Assembly: GCA_900317055.1 (NCBI GenBank)
Contig: ONFF01000020.1
Coordinates: 62,001 to 126,000 of the forward strand
Length of the DNA: 64,000 nt
DNA from: an uncultured Bacteroidales bacterium
GTDB taxonomy: Bacteria > Bacteroidota > Bacteroidia > Bacteroidales > F082
Direction of reading: 5' to 3'
The notes below the pieces were generated by a model, which did no database searches, was not told the DNA's origin, and saw only the letters and a list, made by a program, of their open reading frames with translations. Within the stretch, counting starts at the first letter, position 1. The number at the start of each line of letters is the position of its first letter. Of this stretch, positions 60,882 through 64,000 are shown in pieces. A program made the position numbers and the translations under genes.

Positions 60882-62072
60882 TTAGTCTATAACTATAACT
60901 CGTTTGGTCACAATACCCTTTTCTGTTTGGATGCCGACGAAATAAAGTCCCGCTTCATGAGGACTGAAATCGTACTCAAAGCTGTTGCCGCTCGCTGATG
61001 CTTCAAACAGTTTTTCTCCCAAAAGGTTGTAAATGCTGACGGCTACGATGTTTTCGGCCTCGATTCTGATTGTCCCACAGGTCGGGTTGGGATAAACGGT
61101 AGCCATCTCCTCGTCCAGTTCGGGCACATCGTTGCAGTCTTCGACGATCGTGGGGAAATATCCATGCCAGTCCGAGTTTTGGTAGGCAGGAATGCAGTGG
61201 CACGACACGGTGAGCGTTGTGCAGTTGCATCCCTCAAACACCTCTTCGTATGAAAACACGGGCGGCACGGTAGCCAAGGAAGCGATTTCCGTAAACCCGC
61301 TGCAATGGTAGAAAGCCATACCTCCAATGCTTTCCAAGGCGTTTCCAAGGGTTAGTTTGCCCGTAAATCCGCAGTTTTTGAAGGCGCTGGGTTCGATGCA
61401 TTTCACAGAATTCGGGATGGTCAGGTCGCCGGTGAAGCCCGTGCAACCCCAGAAGGCGGAAGTGCCGATGGAAGTCACGCCACTGCCGATGGTCAAGCTG
61501 GTGAATTTGTTACACTTATAGAACGCCGCCACCTCGATGCGATTCAATGCATTGCCGATAGTCAGTGCGCCGTCGAAACCCGTGCAACCATAGAATGCGG
61601 CAATCCCTAAAAACCTCACGGAATTAGGGATGGTCAGCGAACCGGTCATGCCTTTGCAACCATAGAATGCAGCGGGTCCGATGGTGTCCACGGAGCTGCC
61701 CAGGTCCACTGAAGTCAGTCCGCTGCAGGCCAAGAAAGCGTTTTCGCCGATATAGGTCACCGTGTTGGGAATGGTCAAATGACCACTCAGTTTTCCGCAC
61801 GAGATGAAAGCGTTCTTTTGGATCCGGGTCACGGTATAGTTGTTTCCGTTGTAGCTGATGCTGGTCGGGAGGTTTAACTCACCGCTTACCCCAGAGGCGT
61901 CAACATGACATACCAGCGTGGCCGAAACGCCGTCGCCATTGAGTTGGTACAGGAAATCCCCTACGGCGAAGATCTCTTGTGCGTGCAGATGCGTCGTTCC
62001 CATAACTCCCAAAAAAAGAACGGATAAGACAGCGCGTGCCGCTATTCTGAATAAGGAAGAAATGCTTTTCAT
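60882..62072 (-). CDS. BspA-like leucine-rich-repeat T9SS protein
   Basis: The 396-residue protein has a signal peptide (ends HAQE), then about seven LRR_5 (BspA-type) repeats of about 23 residues with the pattern LTIPNSVxxIGxxAFYGCxG (about 70-275). A C-terminal Por domain follows (YPNPTCGTIRIEA to TKRVIVID). BspA proteins bind host matrix proteins or other bacteria. A perfect 18-bp palindrome lies 27 nt upstream of its start. Confidence 0.88.
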   Translation of the reverse strand: MKSISSLFRIAARAVLSVLFLGVMGTTHLHAQEIFAVGDFLYQLNGDGVSATLVCHVDASGVSGELNLPTSISYNGNNYTVTRIQKNAFISCGKLSGHLTIPNTVTYIGENAFLACSGLTSVDLGSSVDTIGPAAFYGCKGMTGSLTIPNSVRFLGIAAFYGCTGFDGALTIGNALNRIEVAAFYKCNKFTSLTIGSGVTSIGTSAFWGCTGFTGDLTIPNSVKCIEPSAFKNCGFTGKLTLGNALESIGGMAFYHCSGFTEIASLATVPPVFSYEEVFEGCNCTTLTVSCHCIPAYQNSDWHGYFPTIVEDCNDVPELDEEMATVYPNPTCGTIRIEAENIVAVSIYNLLGEKLFEASASGNSFEYDFSPHEAGLYFVGIQTEKGIVTKRVIVID

Positions 62073-62098
62073 AATGGTACGGTTTTATTCAAGTTTCG

Positions 62099-62116
62099 TA
62101 CATCTCTAGAGATGTA
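62099..62116. promoter_or_regulatory. perfect 18-bp palindrome upstream of the BspA-like gene
   Basis: TACATCTCTAGAGATGTA is its own reverse complement, 27 nt before the start codon. It has no loop, so a dimeric protein site is more likely than an RNA hairpin. Confidence 0.5.
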
Positions 62117-62147
62117 AGATATTGATTATTAGGTGTTTTTTAAGCAC

Positions 62148-62235
62148 GCAGAATTCGCAGAATTATAGGAAATGCAAAGCGCCGTCAACTAAATGTCTGA
62201 TAGGCTTCTGCGATTTCTGCGATTTCTGCGTGAAA
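62148..62235. repeat. TTCTGCGNN inverted-nonamer element, single-unit copy
   Basis: The left arm ACGCAGAATTCGCAGAATT is mirrored by three TTCTGCGNN nonamers ending TTCTGCGTG. It is the simple form of the tandem version at 31736-31912. Confidence 0.85.
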
Positions 62236-62255
62236 TAGATTCTCAGCGAGAAACT

Positions 62256-62792
62256 TTACTTCCCGAAGATACTCCCCAGGCCGCCCAGGATGCTGCCCAA
62301 ACCGCCTGTGTTGCTCTTGCCGCTCGACGACATGCCGCCCAGAATCATGCCTAGCATGCTCTCCAGTCCAGCTGCGTTGGTGCCGCTGCTTTGCTGTCCT
62401 TTACCCAGCAAGGCGAGCAGGCTTGGGGCAATAGAGGCGAGGATGCTACCCACTGCGTTGGAGCCCACGCCCGTGTTCTTGGAGATGCCGCCCAGTATGG
62501 AAGAGAGGTTGCCGCCAAAGATATGGCTCAGGATCTTGTTGCCATCGGTGAGGTCGGCGGCCTTCAGGTTGTTGACGATGTTGCCCGCGTTGCCGGCATG
62601 GTAGCCGAGGGCATCGGCCAGGGAGGCAGCGCCAGCTTGCGAGGAAGCGTTCTTTTGCATCGCGCCTAACAGATAAGGCAGGGCTGCGGTGACGACCGAA
62701 GACACTTGCTTCTGGTCGATTTTGAGGTTTTGCGAGATGGCGTCGATGGCATCATTGCCCGTCAAAGCGCCTAAGATGTTCGTTATGTCCAT
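62256..62792 (-). CDS. DUF937 (YidB-like) family protein
   Basis: The 178-residue protein begins MDITNILGALTGNDAIDAIS with helical repeats (SSVVTAALPYLLGAMQKNA, VGSILASIAPSLLALLGK) and ends in a glycine-rich stretch (GGLGSILGGLGSIFGK). This is the DUF937 layout. No signal peptide is visible. The function is unknown. Confidence 0.88.
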   Translation of the reverse strand: MDITNILGALTGNDAIDAISQNLKIDQKQVSSVVTAALPYLLGAMQKNASSQAGAASLADALGYHAGNAGNIVNNLKAADLTDGNKILSHIFGGNLSSILGGISKNTGVGSNAVGSILASIAPSLLALLGKGQQSSGTNAAGLESMLGMILGGMSSSGKSNTGGLGSILGGLGSIFGK

Positions 62793-62802
62793 ATTTGATC
62801 AG

Positions 62803-62823
62803 TTTATAGTTTATAGTTTATAG
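62803..62823. repeat. three TTTATAG heptads
   Basis: Three perfect TTTATAG copies lie just upstream of the DUF937 start. Hairpins GGCTGTCACaccGTGGCAGCC (62838-62858) and ATTCCCtttcGGGAAT (62875-62890) follow in the same gap. Confidence 0.6.
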
Positions 62824-63045
62824 TTGTTCAGTTGTAGGGCTGTCACACCGTGGCAGCCGATGTATCCAATTGAGATTCCCTTTCGGGAATGGAATTTAAG
62901 ACTGCGTGTCATGCGGCGTTGGAAACAGTTATTGTTTATGTACCGACTCTACCGCCGCAGGAAACAAAAGAAAAACCGCCATTCCCCGCAGGGGAAACTC
63001 CTTGCAAAAATAGCAAAGGAAATCGAAATACCGAAAAAAAAAGTG

Positions 63046-63053
63046 TATTTTTG
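63046..63053 (+). promoter_or_regulatory. -7 box for the flavodoxin gene
   Basis: TATTTTTG lies 26 nt before ATG 63080. Confidence 0.6.
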
Positions 63054-63079
63054 CGGACGAAATTCAAATCCTACGACGA

Positions 63080-63694
63080 ATGAAAAAGATAGCATTATTG
63101 ATTGTCCTTGCAGCGATGACGCTTGGCGCCACGGCGCAAGACTGCTGCTCGAAGGCAAAGAACGAAACGAAAAAAGACTGCTGTTCAAAGTCAAACGAAA
63201 CCAAACAATGTAAAACCATGAAAGCATTAGTGACCTATTTCTCGGCTTCGGGCGTGACCCGCAATGCCGCCAACGAACTGGCGGGCATCATTGGTGCCGA
63301 CCTCTTCGAAATCACCCCTGAAAAGCTCTACACCGACGCCGACCTCAACTGGCGCGACAAGAAATCGCGTTCGACTATCGAGATGAACGACAAGGCCTCG
63401 CGTCCGGCCATCAAGGACGGCGGCAAGGTGAAGAACCTCGCCCAGTATGATGTGGTGTATGTCGGCTTCCCCATCTGGTGGTATACCGCCCCGACCATCA
63501 TCAACACCTTCCTCGAGGCCAACGACTTCACGGGCAAGACCATCGTGCCTTTCGCCACCTCGGGTGGTAGCAGCATCGACCAGGCCTGCAAGGACCTCAA
63601 GGCTGCCTATCCGAAGTACAAGTTCGGTGACGGCAAGCTCTTGAACCGCATCAACAAGGCCGACATCGAGAAGTGGGCTGCAGCGGTGAAATAA
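63080..63694 (+). CDS. flavodoxin with signal peptide and duplicated Cys-Cys segment
   Basis: The 204-residue protein has a signal peptide (ends GATAQ) and a duplicated segment DCCSKAKNETKK / DCCSKSNETKQ (about 20-43). A complete flavodoxin domain follows, beginning MKALVTYFSASGVTRN (FMN phosphate loop), with FPIWWYTAP and PFATSGGSSI near the flavin. Most flavodoxins are cytoplasmic. The promoter at 63046 supports use of ATG 63080, though translation from the internal ATG at 63218 would give an ordinary cytoplasmic flavodoxin. Confidence 0.85.
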   Translation: MKKIALLIVLAAMTLGATAQDCCSKAKNETKKDCCSKSNETKQCKTMKALVTYFSASGVTRNAANELAGIIGADLFEITPEKLYTDADLNWRDKKSRSTIEMNDKASRPAIKDGGKVKNLAQYDVVYVGFPIWWYTAPTIINTFLEANDFTGKTIVPFATSGGSSIDQACKDLKAAYPKYKFGDGKLLNRINKADIEKWAAAVK

Positions 63695-64000
63695 ACCCCA
63701 GGCACAAGCCCGCGATGAGATTCCCTTAGGGGAAAAGAACAATTAATCTGTAATAAGCGGCGGCTTGTAACGTTTACCATCTGTAAGCGTTACCTGCCGC
63801 CGCTGGTTGATTAATGACAACATGCCGTTCCCGCCGGGAACCTCTTTCCTCACTCCCCTCACTATTAATTAATTAGGTGCCCCCCTCGGGACATTTTCCT
63901 TTTCCACAACGAAAATCCCGAAAGACCCCAAAATCTTTTCCGATTCTTCCGTTTCTTACGATGTTTCTTGAACACCCAATTAACGGATCAATTAATGGTC
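63695..64000. other. 306-bp gene-free end region with strong hairpins
   Basis: It contains a long stem at 63756-63804 (AGCGGCGGC, inner TAACG/CGTTA, GCCGCCGCT), extended by ATTAATC/GATTAAT, and a second hairpin GTTCCCgccGGGAAC at 63827-63841. GAGATTCCCTT at 63716 also occurs before the flavodoxin gene at 62873. I see no gene. Confidence 0.6.

Overview
This looks like a chromosomal segment from an uncultured member of the Bacteroidales. The evidence is threefold: Bacteroidetes-type promoters (TAnnTTTG) sit in front of many genes, Shine-Dalgarno sites are rare, and five secreted proteins end in type IX secretion (T9SS, Por) sorting domains. The gene families also fit: TlpA/DUF4369, DUF3244, DUF2147, S46 peptidase and a TPR-LuxR membrane regulator. 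A Porphyromonas-type peptidylarginine deiminase and a DPP11-type peptidase suggest a protein- and peptide-using lifestyle. I see no rRNA, tRNA, CRISPR array, prophage or insertion-sequence transposase.

Layout. 1-8 kb: a secreted 17-residue-repeat protein, a HigBA-type toxin-antitoxin pair, an orphan immunity-like protein, radA, two secreted proteins (one CotH/lamin-tail T9SS protein) and a DUF4143-type ATPase. 8-22.3 kb: mostly housekeeping genes (recJ, purH, mreBCD, two TlpA-like lipoproteins, cysQ, topA), then a deoxyhypusine-synthase-like gene next to an arginase-fold gene. 22.4-31.7 kb: a secreted peptidylarginine deiminase, a lipoprotein, a three-gene RND efflux pump and a DUF2147 protein. 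31.9-45.3 kb: a 53-residue protein, a four-helix-bundle protein, pgi, an OmpR-type response regulator, a TPR-LuxR regulator with three secreted proteins downstream, a serine hydrolase, a DEAD-box helicase, a GxxExxY protein and menA. 45.4-57.3 kb: a large T9SS protein, ornithine carbamoyltransferase, a DUF3109 protein, a tight four-gene operon (LysM protein, two SGNH hydrolases, MBOAT acyltransferase) that looks like an extracytoplasmic O-acetylation system, and a MATE exporter. 57.7-64 kb: a secreted hypothetical, a DPP11-type S46 peptidase, a BspA-like LRR T9SS protein, a DUF937 protein and a flavodoxin with a signal peptide.

The most unusual feature lies between the genes. Many gaps hold an inverted-arm element whose arms are uninterrupted tandem 7-nt or 9-nt words, each with about two free positions (CATTCNN, GCCATNN, GCCAGNN, TTCTGCGNN, ACAAAACCN). 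Unrelated words share this one architecture. At two loci the space between the arms holds a small gene: the four-helix-bundle gene at 32170 and the GxxExxY gene at 43859. Other palindromic families lie in frame inside genes (the tolC-like signal peptide, menA, the LysM protein), inside 5' leaders between promoter and start codon (radA, the DHS-like gene, the 24946 lipoprotein, argF), or directly after stop codons. All of this was read by eye. Copy number, conservation and novelty were not tested.
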